From: Planctomycetota bacterium
GTDB taxonomy: Bacteria > Planctomycetota > UBA1135 > GCA-002748355
Length of the DNA stretch: 52,127 nt
Direction: 5' to 3'
NCBI GenBank assembly: GCA_011321845.1
Contig: DROQ01000209.1
Span: forward strand, 1-52,127
In this document: positions 33,117-41,858 of the stretch, piece after piece
How positions within the stretch are numbered: position 1 is the first letter of the stretch
Layout of the letters: each line of letters opens with the position of its first letter
Translations under genes and position numbers: made by a program
The notes under the pieces: generated by a model
What the model was told of the DNA's origin: nothing
The model's database searches: none
What the model saw: only the letters and a program-made list of their open reading frames with translations

Positions 33117-34316
33117 GTGCCTTGGCCTGCTCGATTTCAGAAAGGGAAGGTTTTGGGCCGATGCAGGGAGGAGCGATCGATCCGTTTTCCCCGTAGTGAG
33201 AGCGTTTTCTTGCCCCAGTCCGCCGCATCTTGTCCAACGCTTGTGCTTCCCTCCCACTTCGACCGGGGAGTGGTGGAGGAATACGCTCCCCAAATCGAGG
33301 AGGTTCTCCGAGAGGCTTCGAAGGGGGAGGGGAAAGCCCTGGTGGAGCTTTCGGCGGTGGAGAGTTTCGACAGCGCCGGGATGGCTTTTTTGATCGAAGC
33401 CCTCGAGCAAGCCCGGGCCCAAGAGGTGGACCTGCGCTTTGTGGGGGTTCGGCCTGCGGTCTCCGACTTTTTCTCCTTGGTGGGGATTGAACGGCTGCTT
33501 GTGCCGGAACAGCAGGCGAAGGGCGGCAACTTCGTGGAGAAGGTGGGGGACTTGGCCCTCCCCATGATGGAGCGGCTTGGAGCGGGCAAGGATCTTCTGG
33601 TCGAGGCCGCCCATTCGCTCATGGATCCGTCGAGTGGGGGGAAGCGCGCGGGCAGAGGGCGCTTTTTCCTGGAGCTTGAACACGCGGGCATCGGGGCCAT
33701 CGGCATCGTGAGCCTGATCGGTTTCCTCCTGGGTCTCATCCTCGCCATGCAGGCCTGGGTGCAGCTCAAAGTTTTCGGTGCCGACAAATACGTGGCCGAC
33801 ATGGTCGCGGTCAGCATCACGCGGGAGATCGGCCCCTTGATGACGGCCATCCTCGTCGCCGCGCGCTCGGGCTCGTCCATCGCTGCCCAGCTTGGGACCA
33901 TGGTGATCAACGAAGAGGTGGACGCGCTCCGGCAGATGGGGATCAACCCTGTCCGCTATCTCGTCGTCCCCAAGGTGGGGGCCTTGGCCCTGGCGACCCC
34001 CTGCCTCGCTGTGCTCTTTTCCACGATCGCCATCTTCGGCGGGCTGCTCTTCGGCGTCTTCGTCGTGGACCTCGGTTGGCAGGTCTACATCGAAGCCACG
34101 AGCGAAGCTCTGCAGGCGGGGGACATCCTCGGTTCGCTGATCAAGTCCACCGTCTTCGGGACTCTCGTCGCGACCGTGGGCTGCTCCCTCGGCCTGAACG
34201 TCAAGGGCGGGCCGGTGGGGGTGGGTAAAGCCACCACGGGGGCGGTCGTGGCCTCCATCTTCATGATCATCGTGTTCGACGCCGTCTTTGTCCTGCTGCT
34301 GAGGGTGGGCGCGTGA
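33117..34316 (+). CDS. mlaE: MlaE-type lipid ABC transporter permease fused to an N-terminal STAS domain
   Basis: Inner-membrane permease of an MCE-type lipid transport system. The first 100 or so residues of the 399 read as a STAS domain (TLVLPSHFDRGVVEEYAPQIEEVL, then ALVELSAVESFDSAGMAFLIEAL), equivalent to the separate MlaB of E. coli. The rest is the MlaE fold: FFLELEHAGIGAIGIVSLIGFLLGLILAMQA, ISREIGPL-like ITREIGPLMTAILVAARSGSSIAAQLGTMVINEEVDALRQMGINP, and KSTVFGTLVATVGCSLGLNVKGG. The GTG at 33117 is the longest start; a TTG at 33153 after GGGAAGG is an alternative, so the N-terminus is uncertain. Confidence 0.92.
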   Translation: MPWPARFQKGKVLGRCREERSIRFPRSESVFLPQSAASCPTLVLPSHFDRGVVEEYAPQIEEVLREASKGEGKALVELSAVESFDSAGMAFLIEALEQARAQEVDLRFVGVRPAVSDFFSLVGIERLLVPEQQAKGGNFVEKVGDLALPMMERLGAGKDLLVEAAHSLMDPSSGGKRAGRGRFFLELEHAGIGAIGIVSLIGFLLGLILAMQAWVQLKVFGADKYVADMVAVSITREIGPLMTAILVAARSGSSIAAQLGTMVINEEVDALRQMGINPVRYLVVPKVGALALATPCLAVLFSTIAIFGGLLFGVFVVDLGWQVYIEATSEALQAGDILGSLIKSTVFGTLVATVGCSLGLNVKGGPVGVGKATTGAVVASIFMIIVFDAVFVLLLRVGA

Positions 34317-35155
34317 GGATCTTCAAGCGAAAGCCGAGGATTCCCAAGGAACTCCTGGAGCGGAAATCCCGGACCGAGGATCTGATCCGGGGGATCGCCA
34401 TCGAGACGAATTTCGATGGGCGCACCGTCCTCAAGGGAGTGGACCTGGCCGTGACCAAGGGGGAGGTCTTCGTGATCCTGGGCCCCTCGGGCTGCGGGAA
34501 GACGACCCTCCTCCGCCACCTCTCCGGAATGCTTCCGCCGACCCTGGGGATCGTGCAACTCTTCGGCCGGGATCTCTATACCTTGAAGGGCAAGGAGCTG
34601 GCCGAGTTGCGAGGGCGTATGGGCTTCAGCTTCCAGGGTGGGGCCCTCCTGAATTCCATGTCGGTCCTCGAAAACGTGGCTCTCCCCCTCCGGGAGTCCA
34701 CCGACCTTCCCTGGGAGAAGATCGAACGGATCGCCAGGCTCAAGCTGGACATGGTCGGTCTGCTGCACGCCGCCCACCTCTCCCCCTCCTCCCTGTCGGG
34801 CGGGATGAAGAAACGCGCGGCCATCTCCAGGGCCATCGCCCTCGATCCCGAACTCATCTTCTTCGACGAACCCTCGGCCGGCCTGGATCCCATCACCGCC
34901 GTCGAGGTCGACAACCTGATCCTCAAACTCAACAAAGTCTTCGGGATCACCATGGTGGTCGTCACCCACGACATCCCCTCCGCCTTCCTGATCGCGGACC
35001 GCATGATCATGCTGCACGAGGGACGGGTTCTGGCCCGGGGAACCCCCGATGAGATCCGGGAAATGAAAGATTCCAAGGTCCAGGACTTCATCCACCGCGC
35101 GCTTCCGGCCGAAGAGCAGAGAAGCGGCGGGCTCGCACGGTTCCTCAAGACATGA
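34313..35155 (+). CDS. mlaF: MlaF-type ABC transporter ATP-binding protein
   Basis: ATPase that drives the MlaE permease. The 280-residue product has Walker A GPSGCGKTT (residues 57-65), a Q-loop in MGFSFQGGALLNSMSV, the signature LSGGMKKRAAISRAI, Walker B ELIFFDEPSAGLDP and the switch His in VVVTHD. The N-terminal 25 residues are basic and longer than usual. The start is GTG inside a GTGA overlap with the mlaE stop, so expression is tightly coupled. Confidence 0.96.
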   Translation: MRIFKRKPRIPKELLERKSRTEDLIRGIAIETNFDGRTVLKGVDLAVTKGEVFVILGPSGCGKTTLLRHLSGMLPPTLGIVQLFGRDLYTLKGKELAELRGRMGFSFQGGALLNSMSVLENVALPLRESTDLPWEKIERIARLKLDMVGLLHAAHLSPSSLSGGMKKRAAISRAIALDPELIFFDEPSAGLDPITAVEVDNLILKLNKVFGITMVVVTHDIPSAFLIADRMIMLHEGRVLARGTPDEIREMKDSKVQDFIHRALPAEEQRSGGLARFLKT

Positions 35156-35186
35156 CCCCCCTCCGCCTCCTTCCCCAAGGACATCG

Positions 35187-36164
35187 ATGAGACAGCGCTC
35201 GAGAAGTTTCAAAGTCGGCCTCTTCCTGCTGAGTTCAGCGGGTTTGCTCCTTTTGTTGCTGTTCCTGGCGATCGGGGCCAGCCTTCGGACGGAGAAGAAG
35301 ACCTACATCATCCACTTCATGGAGACGGTCAAGGGGATGGTGATCGGGTCGCCGGTGAATTTCCAAGGAGTTCGGATCGGGAACGTTGTGGATATGCGAT
35401 TCTCCAACGGCGTGACGGAGGTCAGCGTCGAGGTGGACCCCCGGAAGGCTCCCATCCAGAAAGTGACGAGGGCGAGCCTGGACCGAGCCTGGGTGACGGG
35501 GCAGGTGACCGTGGAGCTTTCCGGGTACGAGAAGGACGGTGAGGAGGTCCCCGAGTACGGCCTGATCCAAGCCTCCCTCTCCCCGACCGCTCAAATGGCG
35601 AGCAGTCTCCCCCAAGCCATGAAGGGGATCTCCAGTCTTCTCGCCAATCTGAACGATGTGACGCGCAGGCTGGGACTCCTCCTCAAGGATGAAAACCTGG
35701 ACCGGATCGCCGCTCTGATGGACCGAGGTGAGCATCTGATGGAGACCATGGACGGTCGCCTTGCCAGGGTCCTGGACCGCCTGGAGGGGAAAAGCCTCCC
35801 GGAGCTGGAGGGCCTCATGGGGGATTCGCGCAAGCTGCTTACCCCTTTCCGAAGGAACCTGGAGCGGGTGGAGGAACTCCTGGGCAAACCTGAGCTGGAG
35901 GCGGCCTTGGCCCGCTCGGATGCCATCGCTCGGAATTTGGAGGGCACCCTCCAGGGGGCCAAGGAGGTCTCGACGCAACTGGGGCGCTTCCTGGGGGGGA
36001 ACCGCCTCGAATGGGCGCAGCTCCTTCGGAATCTGCGGGTGGCTGTGCAGGAATTCCAAGGCCTGGCGAGGACCCTTCGTTCGAGCCCGCGGGCCTTGAT
36101 TTTTGGAAGCAACCGCAAGGCGAGGGTGCAGGCCCTCCCCGCAAGCTCTGGGAGGGAAGAATGA
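35187..36164 (+). CDS. mlaD: MCE-domain (MlaD-type) lipid transport protein
   Basis: Substrate-binding component of the lipid transporter, held by one N-terminal helix (about residues 9-31) with its body in the periplasm. A single MCE domain follows: YIIHFMETVKGMVIGSPVNFQGVRIGNVVDMRF, then VSVEVDP and GQVTVELSGY. The C-terminal 190 residues are predicted helical, with heptad-like spacing around RGEHLMETMDGRLARVLDRLEG and later segments; in this family such helices form a tube toward the outer membrane. The gap after mlaF is 31 bp; the stop overlaps the next start. Confidence 0.94.
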   Translation: MRQRSRSFKVGLFLLSSAGLLLLLLFLAIGASLRTEKKTYIIHFMETVKGMVIGSPVNFQGVRIGNVVDMRFSNGVTEVSVEVDPRKAPIQKVTRASLDRAWVTGQVTVELSGYEKDGEEVPEYGLIQASLSPTAQMASSLPQAMKGISSLLANLNDVTRRLGLLLKDENLDRIAALMDRGEHLMETMDGRLARVLDRLEGKSLPELEGLMGDSRKLLTPFRRNLERVEELLGKPELEAALARSDAIARNLEGTLQGAKEVSTQLGRFLGGNRLEWAQLLRNLRVAVQEFQGLARTLRSSPRALIFGSNRKARVQALPASSGREE

Positions 36165-36793
36165 AGAAGACCAGGCTCCGAGCATGGCTGTCCCTTTTGG
36201 TCTTTTTCCTGCTGCCGGTCTCCTGCGGGAGTGTGGAGGTCCGGGAGCCCAACTTCTACCCGTTGCCCGCGCCGGCTTTGAGTTCCCCTGTCTCGCCGAC
36301 GGGGAAGGTGCTCCGGGTCGAGGATTTCAGTCTCGCTCCCCACCTGGTAGGGGAGGAGATCCGGGCCATGACCCGTAAAGGGCGGATGGAAAGCTATCCT
36401 TACCAGCGCTGGGCCGCTCCCTTGGGGGCCCTTGTCTCGGACGCTCTCCTGCGCTCTTTTCAGGAGTCTGGGATGTTCGACGCCGTGGTGGACGCCACCG
36501 ATCCGACCCCCTCGGACTGGGTGCTCACGGGCCGGGTCTTCCACTTCGAAGAGGGTGCGTCCGCCACGGGGATCGAGGTCCGGGTGGATCTCCTGGTAAC
36601 GCTCCGGGAATCGGGGACCAACACTCTTCTCTGGCAGGGGCGTCTGCGCAAGAACCTTGGGGTCCATCGGAGAGGTCCTGCCCAGATGGTCGCCAAGCTC
36701 CAAGAGGCCTTTATCCAAGCCATTCTGCCTCTTCCCGAGATCTTCGAGGGTCAGGGTTGGGCAGGTGGTTTCCGTGCAAAACCTGGGAAATAG
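36161..36793 (+). CDS. ABC-type transport auxiliary lipoprotein (PqiC/DUF330-like)
   Basis: A 210-residue lipoprotein (signal peptide ending LLPVSC, lipidated C22). The body shows the pattern of the ABC transport auxiliary family: YPLPAP near the N-terminus, VLRVEDFSLAP, YPYQRWAAPLGALVSDALLRSFQESGMFDAVV, then WVLTGRVFHFE and a strand pair ending LLWQGRL. Such proteins sit in the outer membrane and receive or guide lipids from the MCE protein, which fits its place right after mlaD (4 bp overlap). The family match is by pattern only. Confidence 0.82.
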   Translation: MKKTRLRAWLSLLVFFLLPVSCGSVEVREPNFYPLPAPALSSPVSPTGKVLRVEDFSLAPHLVGEEIRAMTRKGRMESYPYQRWAAPLGALVSDALLRSFQESGMFDAVVDATDPTPSDWVLTGRVFHFEEGASATGIEVRVDLLVTLRESGTNTLLWQGRLRKNLGVHRRGPAQMVAKLQEAFIQAILPLPEIFEGQGWAGGFRAKPGK

Positions 36794-36802
36794 GATCCAG
36801 TC

Positions 36803-37189
36803 ATGACAACTCCCGAACGAGCGCCCCAAGAGCTGAAGAAAATCAACTGGGATTACCTCTTCCACAATTACGACTTCGACGACCAGGACGAATTGGAGCT
36901 TCTCGAAGACCTTGCTCGTTCCCTCCAGGCGGAGTTGGTGAATCTCCTGACACAGTTGGAGGATTGCAGCCAGGGAGGTCTATGGAATGAAGCTGGGGCG
37001 ATCGTCCACAGGATGAAGTCCAGCTTCGGCAACATCGGGATGTCCCGGGCTTCGACCCTTTGCGCCGGGATCCAGGACGCTCTCCAGCAGGGTAGGATGG
37101 AAGAAGGAGCGCGGGAGATCGAGCGTCTTCTCCAAGCCCAGAACTCCCTCCTCGGTGGGCTCGAGGGCCTCCTGGCAAGGATCGGCTGA
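36803..37189 (+). CDS. Hpt-domain phosphotransfer protein
   Basis: A 128-residue, fully soluble helical protein. The motif AGAIVHRMKSSFGNIGMSRASTLCAGIQDAL matches the histidine phosphotransfer (Hpt) helix pair, with H69 as the expected phosphorylated residue, K72 three residues after it as usual, and the SSFGNIG turn. It has no other domain. It lies 9 bp after the PqiC-like gene, as if part of the lipid-transport operon, but no histidine kinase or receiver-domain gene is nearby. It may serve a distant relay. Confidence 0.85.
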   Translation: MTTPERAPQELKKINWDYLFHNYDFDDQDELELLEDLARSLQAELVNLLTQLEDCSQGGLWNEAGAIVHRMKSSFGNIGMSRASTLCAGIQDALQQGRMEEGAREIERLLQAQNSLLGGLEGLLARIG

Positions 37190-37196
37190 CCCTTTC

Positions 37197-37290
37197 GACC
37201 CTGGATCCTTCCGAGCCGCCCACAGAAAGGGAGAACCCTGGTGGGAGAGGAAAAAAGGGCTAAGGTCGGGGGGCGGAGTCCGACCAACCG
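37197..37290. repeat. Dispersed intergenic repeat, decayed copy
   Basis: The order of parts matches the right half of copy A: a remnant of the hairpin arm (GGATCCTTCCGAGCCG), AGAAAGGGAG, TGGTGGGAGAGGAAAA, then GGGCTAAGGTCGGG and GAGTCCGACC. The left arm is missing. It lies in the 273 bp between the Hpt gene and the large lipoprotein gene, otherwise without a visible gene. Confidence 0.65.
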
Positions 37291-37462
37291 CTCGGGGCAA
37301 AGGGGGAATATTTTTCCCCTCCCTCCGTCGTTGGTGGGAGTTCTCCCTGCCAAGCCTTATGATTCATGATCTCGAATCACCGGGGCAACTCTCTTCCGGG
37401 TTGGACGTTTCCAGGTTCAGCCGGGCCGGAAGATTTTCTTCTCCCAAAGGGGCCTCCTGCGA

Positions 37463-40336
37463 ATGCTGAAAAACGCCACGCGCTGCTTGCTGATCCTCAT
37501 GGCTGTTTCCCCCTTCTTCACGGCTTCCTGCTCCGACAATCTGGGGAGGGCCTTCGATCGGAAAAAGGGCACGTCCAAGAGCGCCGGATCCAACCAGTTC
37601 CAAGTCCCCATGGATGGTGCCATTGTCCTCTCCAACCGTCCCAAGGTGGTCAAGGTAGGGCCGACTGGAACGGGCTGGCCTGTTACGACCCCGGTTTTCG
37701 TCCTCTTCAACGAGGCCATGAACTTCGACAGCATCAAAAGCTCCAGCACCACCGAGCCCAGCCATCTCTTCATGCGGGTCAAGGGAACGACAACTCTGAT
37801 CCCGGCCAGCTATGACTTGATCCTGGGTGGCCGCCTCCTGGTGATGCGCTCCTCGGCTCCCCTTCCACCCAGGGCCAGCATCGAAGTGGTCGCCGGGACG
37901 GGGGTTCGCGATCTGGACAAGGCCACCTTGGCCAAGAGAGGGGTCCTCGGGGAGTTCACCACGGACGCCCCCTCCAACGCGGGACCCAAGGTTGTCTTTC
38001 GTTACCCGGAGGACAACGACAAGGGGATCCTTCGCTCCAGCCCCGCCCTCCTCGGGCTCTCCGTTCCAGTCGATCCCACGACCGTCACCGAGAATTCCAT
38101 TTACCTCCAGGAGAAGGGCGCCAGCGCCAAGCTCTCGGCCGGGATCTCCTTTCCTCTTCGTATTGCTTCGGCCCCCGACCCCAGGTTGATCCAACTCGCA
38201 CCCTCCGAATCCCTCCCCAAGTCCAAAAAAATCGAGTTTGTCTACACCAAGGACATCAAGGCGGGGAACGTGGAGTTGGACCCGGGAAAGAAGTCGCCGC
38301 CAGTGACCTTCACAAGCGCTGGGGTGCTCGCTGTCAAGAGCGTCAAGGTGGGCAACCCCACCTCCGGTTTCGATCACATGGTGAACCTGGACAATCTCTC
38401 CAATCTCAAGGTCGCCGTGGAGACTCCGGACGAGACCGAAGCCGGGGATCAGGTTACGGTGCGGATCTACGGGGTGGACCCCAGCGGGAAGACGGACAAG
38501 GACCTCCTCTTTCTGGAGAAAACCCAGAAAGCGGGGATCACGGGGAGTGGGACGGTGGAGCTTTCCTTCGTGGGGGAATTGGGGAGCGCAGGGAGCACCA
38601 AGTTCAAGGATGGAACCCTCACGCTTTGCGCCCGCATTTCGCGAGGGACCGAGATCACCGGCTATGTCCTTGCCCCGAGAACCCTGCAGGACTCCGTGCG
38701 TCCGACCCTGACGCAGCTGGGTCCTCCCGTTTCGGCAACGGGGACCAACGTCTTTCTCACCGACCTGAACGCGGCTTCTCTCATGGGGGTCGCTTCCGAG
38801 GAATTGGGTGCCGCCGAACTGGTCCTGGGCTCGACGACCTACCAGCTCTTCGCCTCCAACGCGGACGGGACCTTTATGACCAATCCCTTCCTCCTCAACC
38901 GGCAAACCTCGGCTTCTTCCCTCACCTTGAATCTCCGGGACAAGGCGGGGAACTTCGCCTCCTCCACGATCAGTGGGTCCATCGTCCAGCGGGGATTCGT
39001 GACAGGCTCGGTGTCGGGGGGGACTTTGACGGTGGTGGTTTACGACCACGCCACCCTTGAGGGGCTTTCTGGGGTTTCGGTGCTCGTGGAGCCTGGAATG
39101 CCTTCCAAGCCGGGGTCCGGACAGATCGTCAAGACCACAGACACCAACGGGGAAGCGGTCTTTTCGGGGCTCACGGGGTCGCGCTACTCCATCACCCTGG
39201 TCAAAAGCGGATACCACCTCTTCAGCCTGTTGAACACGGCGGCAGGTTCCGTGTCATTGCCCTTGAAGCCCATTTCGACCGGGACCTCGAGCCTGTCAGG
39301 GACGCTGGGGTTCACGGCCCTTCCCGGGCTGCGGGCGAGGGTGGGCCTCAATATCCCGACCGATACGGACGACGACTTTGTGCTGGAGACGACCTCCAGC
39401 TCTCCCAAGACCTTTGGGCCGGTTCCGGTACAGGCGCGACGTCCCCTCCTTGTTTCCGCCTTCGCGGGGACACTTCCCCCTACGCTCAAACCCACCTACG
39501 CCCTCTACTCTGCTTCCCTCGCGGCCACCAGTGGGGGAGGGGGGAAGAATCTCGCCCCCCCCTCCCCGCTGGCGGCCGGAGAGGACTACGCCATTTCGCT
39601 GAGCCTGAGTTCGGCGATCAACACTTTTTCCAACCTCTCCGGGGCGTACTCCTTGGACTTCAGCGGCGCAACGGGGCTGGATACCAGCAAGCTAGTGGAG
39701 GATCCAAGCGTTCAGATTCTTGCAAGTTTGAACGGGCTCCCCGGAATGATCCTGGCTGGGCTTGGATTTGCCAAGGGGAGCGGGTCCTCCTGGTCGATCG
39801 ATGGGTCCTACAGCCTCTCTATGCTGGTGGACTTTGCCTCCCTGGGACCGATCGCCTGGGTCTCGACCCAGGCGAGGGACACGGATGGGAACCTGAGCCG
39901 ACACCGCGCCCTCATTTCCGATCCATTCTCGGGGGCGGTTTCCTCCCTGGTCTCCCCTGCGGGAGTTCCGACCGTGAGCACCCCTGCCTCCAACTTTACG
40001 GGGAGTCCTTCGGTGAGCTTTCAGGATCGGCTTTCCACTTCGGTCTTAAGTGGAACGCTCGCCTTCCACACGATCGAGGCGGTTGGGCCCTCCTCGCGGC
40101 GCTGGGAGTTGTTGGTGGAAGATGAGGATGCGGCCTCGGGGGTGGATACCGTCCAGTTTCCCGATCTGGGGGCATCCTCCCTGACCGGGCTCGCCAAGGG
40201 ATCCTGGTCCATTCGGGTCCGGGACCGCCTCCTCCTCGCCCCCGGCCTGAGCGGGACGGAGTTCAACCTGGTCGATCTCCCCCGCTTCGAGTTGACCTTT
40301 TCCCGGTCCAAGGCGGTGACCCATACCGTCCAATGA
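37463..40336 (+). CDS. Large surface lipoprotein with Ig-like and carboxypeptidase-regulatory-like domains
   Basis: A 957-residue exported protein; the signal peptide ends FFTASC (likely lipidated C23). Residues from about 45 to 290 contain two SbsA/Big-type Ig-like segments of the kind that begin with a proposition about extreme values (VPMDGAIVLSNRPKVVKVGPTG..., and VFRYPEDNDKGILRSSPALLGLSV). Around residues 515-600 is a carboxypeptidase regulatory-like fold (VVYDHATLEGLSGVSVLVEPG, TTDTNGEAVFSGLTGSRYSITLVKSGY). The rest is rich in Ser, Thr, Gly and Leu with beta-strand character. No enzyme motif is seen. Probably a cell-surface adhesive or structural protein; function unknown. Confidence 0.82.
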   Translation: MLKNATRCLLILMAVSPFFTASCSDNLGRAFDRKKGTSKSAGSNQFQVPMDGAIVLSNRPKVVKVGPTGTGWPVTTPVFVLFNEAMNFDSIKSSSTTEPSHLFMRVKGTTTLIPASYDLILGGRLLVMRSSAPLPPRASIEVVAGTGVRDLDKATLAKRGVLGEFTTDAPSNAGPKVVFRYPEDNDKGILRSSPALLGLSVPVDPTTVTENSIYLQEKGASAKLSAGISFPLRIASAPDPRLIQLAPSESLPKSKKIEFVYTKDIKAGNVELDPGKKSPPVTFTSAGVLAVKSVKVGNPTSGFDHMVNLDNLSNLKVAVETPDETEAGDQVTVRIYGVDPSGKTDKDLLFLEKTQKAGITGSGTVELSFVGELGSAGSTKFKDGTLTLCARISRGTEITGYVLAPRTLQDSVRPTLTQLGPPVSATGTNVFLTDLNAASLMGVASEELGAAELVLGSTTYQLFASNADGTFMTNPFLLNRQTSASSLTLNLRDKAGNFASSTISGSIVQRGFVTGSVSGGTLTVVVYDHATLEGLSGVSVLVEPGMPSKPGSGQIVKTTDTNGEAVFSGLTGSRYSITLVKSGYHLFSLLNTAAGSVSLPLKPISTGTSSLSGTLGFTALPGLRARVGLNIPTDTDDDFVLETTSSSPKTFGPVPVQARRPLLVSAFAGTLPPTLKPTYALYSASLAATSGGGGKNLAPPSPLAAGEDYAISLSLSSAINTFSNLSGAYSLDFSGATGLDTSKLVEDPSVQILASLNGLPGMILAGLGFAKGSGSSWSIDGSYSLSMLVDFASLGPIAWVSTQARDTDGNLSRHRALISDPFSGAVSSLVSPAGVPTVSTPASNFTGSPSVSFQDRLSTSVLSGTLAFHTIEAVGPSSRRWELLVEDEDAASGVDTVQFPDLGASSLTGLAKGSWSIRVRDRLLLAPGLSGTEFNLVDLPRFELTFSRSKAVTHTVQ

Positions 40337-40457
40337 GGGCGAAGGGGGCGTGGTCCCCGTGCCGAGAGGAGTGAGGCAAAAGCTGGGTGGGAAAGTCTTG
40401 GAGGAGGGATTCGAAGGGGGGTATGCTCCAAGCTGTCCAGCCATTGCTGGGCGGGAG

Positions 40458-40483
40458 CGTCCGCCGGGAACGTCCGCCGGGAA
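40458..40483. repeat. 13 bp direct repeat before the small lipoprotein gene
   Basis: CGTCCGCCGGGAA occurs twice back to back (40458-40470 and 40471-40483), about 20 bp upstream of the ATG at 40505, with weaker similarity on both sides. It could be an operator or a simple slippage product. The rest of the 168 bp gap shows nothing clear. Confidence 0.4.
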
Positions 40484-40504
40484 GGTCCGAAAGGAGAGGG
40501 GTGC

Positions 40505-41113
40505 ATGAGAACTCTTGCGAACAAAAAACAGTGGGTATGGCAGGTCCTGCCTGTCCTGTTGGTGGGGTTTTTGTCTCTCTCCTCCTGTAGAGTGGCCGAA
40601 CCCCGAGGGTTTTTCTCGGACCTGAGCCGGACGGATGCCGAGGTCAGGGCCTTTCCTCTGGATGACATTCTGGTCTGGCCCGTCACGTCCAAGGATCCCA
40701 AGCTTGCAGGAGTGTTGGATCTGATGACCCGCGAACTCCATCAGGGTCTCCTGAGAGCGCAGTACTCCGTTTTGAGCCACAAAAAGGCCGTGGAGCTGGC
40801 ACAATCTCTGGGAACCGGACAGGACTCCGCGCTCGAAGCCCTGCGGAGACTCAAGGGTGATGGGGTGCTTGTCGTTTCCGTCGATTCCTGGAACGAAAGA
40901 GGGTTGGAGAGCCTCGGGAAGGTCGAAACCCAGGGGCGCTTCGTCCTTCTATCCCCAGAGGGCACCGTCCTTTGGCAGGGTCGCTTTCGGAACAACGGCA
41001 AACTCGTGGACCCCTATTTCGAGTCCCACCTGCTTGAGGACCTGAGGCTGGAAGCGGTCAAAAACCTTGCCCGCAAGCTCAGCAAAAAGTTCCCTCCTCA
41101 TCGCGTTCTCTGA
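40505..41113 (+). CDS. Small lipoprotein, possibly GNA1162/LpoB-like
   Basis: A 202-residue lipoprotein (signal ending LSLSSC, C28). The mature part begins with a short linker, then DILVWPVTSKDPKLAGVLDLMTRELHQGLLRAQYSVLSHKKAVELA, GDGVLVVSVDSWN, and a beta segment ending GTVLWQGRF, with a basic helical tail. This alpha/beta layout recalls the small outer-membrane lipoproteins of the GNA1162, LpoB and FlgT-like superfamily, but the resemblance is structural and weak. An AGGAGAGG sequence sits upstream of the ATG. It may or may not share a transcript with the preceding gene. Confidence 0.72.
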   Translation: MRTLANKKQWVWQVLPVLLVGFLSLSSCRVAEPRGFFSDLSRTDAEVRAFPLDDILVWPVTSKDPKLAGVLDLMTRELHQGLLRAQYSVLSHKKAVELAQSLGTGQDSALEALRRLKGDGVLVVSVDSWNERGLESLGKVETQGRFVLLSPEGTVLWQGRFRNNGKLVDPYFESHLLEDLRLEAVKNLARKLSKKFPPHRVL

Positions 41114-41386
41114 TCCTTTTCGTGCGCTTTGGGATCTCCTCTCTCGCCCCTGCCTAGCCTCTGGAGGGGAAGGTCCGCTTAAGTTTGCTTCTTTTGGCTT
41201 GCACCCTCCCAAGCCCCTCCCTACCCTTTTTGGTTCTATTTTTTCAGGCAGAGTGCCTGAATGGAGTCTCGGCCCGGACGCCTCCAAAAGGGAGGGCACC
41301 GAGCCTTGTCCCTTTCTGCGGAGCCCCTGTTCTCTGCGGATATGGGAGACAGCCGGAACGAAAGAAAACACAAGGATTACAGGGAT

Positions 41387-41656
41387 ATGGCTATCAAACC
41401 CGAAGATCGAAAGAAGATCGTTGAAGAATTTCGCAAAAACGAGAAGGACACGGGGAGCGCCGAGCTTCAGGTGGCCCTTCTCACCAAAGACATCAAGGAA
41501 TTGACCGAGCACCTCAAAGTTCATAAGAAGGACTTTCATTCTCGGCGCGGCCTCTTGCAAAAAGTTGGGCTTCGGAATCGGCTCCTGCGTTATCTGAAGC
41601 GAAAGGATTTCACCACTTACAAGAGCCTCTGCGACCGCCTTGGTCTTCGCCACTAA
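41387..41656 (+). CDS. rpsO: 30S ribosomal protein S15
   Basis: Binds 16S rRNA early in 30S assembly. The 89-residue product is the standard length, with DTGSAELQVALLTKDIKELTEHLKVHKKDFHSRRGLLQKVGLRNRLLRYLKRKD, which covers nearly all the rRNA-contact residues. The ATG at 41387 was chosen because the longer in-frame reading has no family match. pnp follows, the normal order in bacteria. The 273 bp upstream of the start hold no gene that I can see. Confidence 0.98.
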   Translation: MAIKPEDRKKIVEEFRKNEKDTGSAELQVALLTKDIKELTEHLKVHKKDFHSRRGLLQKVGLRNRLLRYLKRKDFTTYKSLCDRLGLRH

Positions 41657-41751
41657 ACCCATCTTGAAACGCATGACTTGCACGGGCAGAGACCATTCAT
41701 GTCCTTCTTGCCCCGTAAGAGGTCTTTCAAAAGCCTCGCTTTATCCCATTG

Positions 41752-41784
41752 GGCTCCTGCTTGCCCGGGTTCCCGGAAGGAGCC
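41752..41784 (+). ncRNA. Structured rpsO-pnp intercistronic hairpin
   Basis: GGCTCCT (41752-41758) pairs with AGGAGCC (41778-41784), and inside it CCGGG pairs with CCCGG around a 2-base loop. There is no T-tract, so it is not a typical terminator. In E. coli the rpsO-pnp spacer holds an RNase III hairpin through which PNPase limits its own mRNA; this hairpin is placed the same way, but equivalent function is an inference. Confidence 0.5.
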
Positions 41785-41858
41785 GGAAGATCGGCCCCTT
41801 TCCACCCCTCCGCAGGCCTGCTCTTGGGCGAAGGAATTACAATCATTAGGAGAATACA

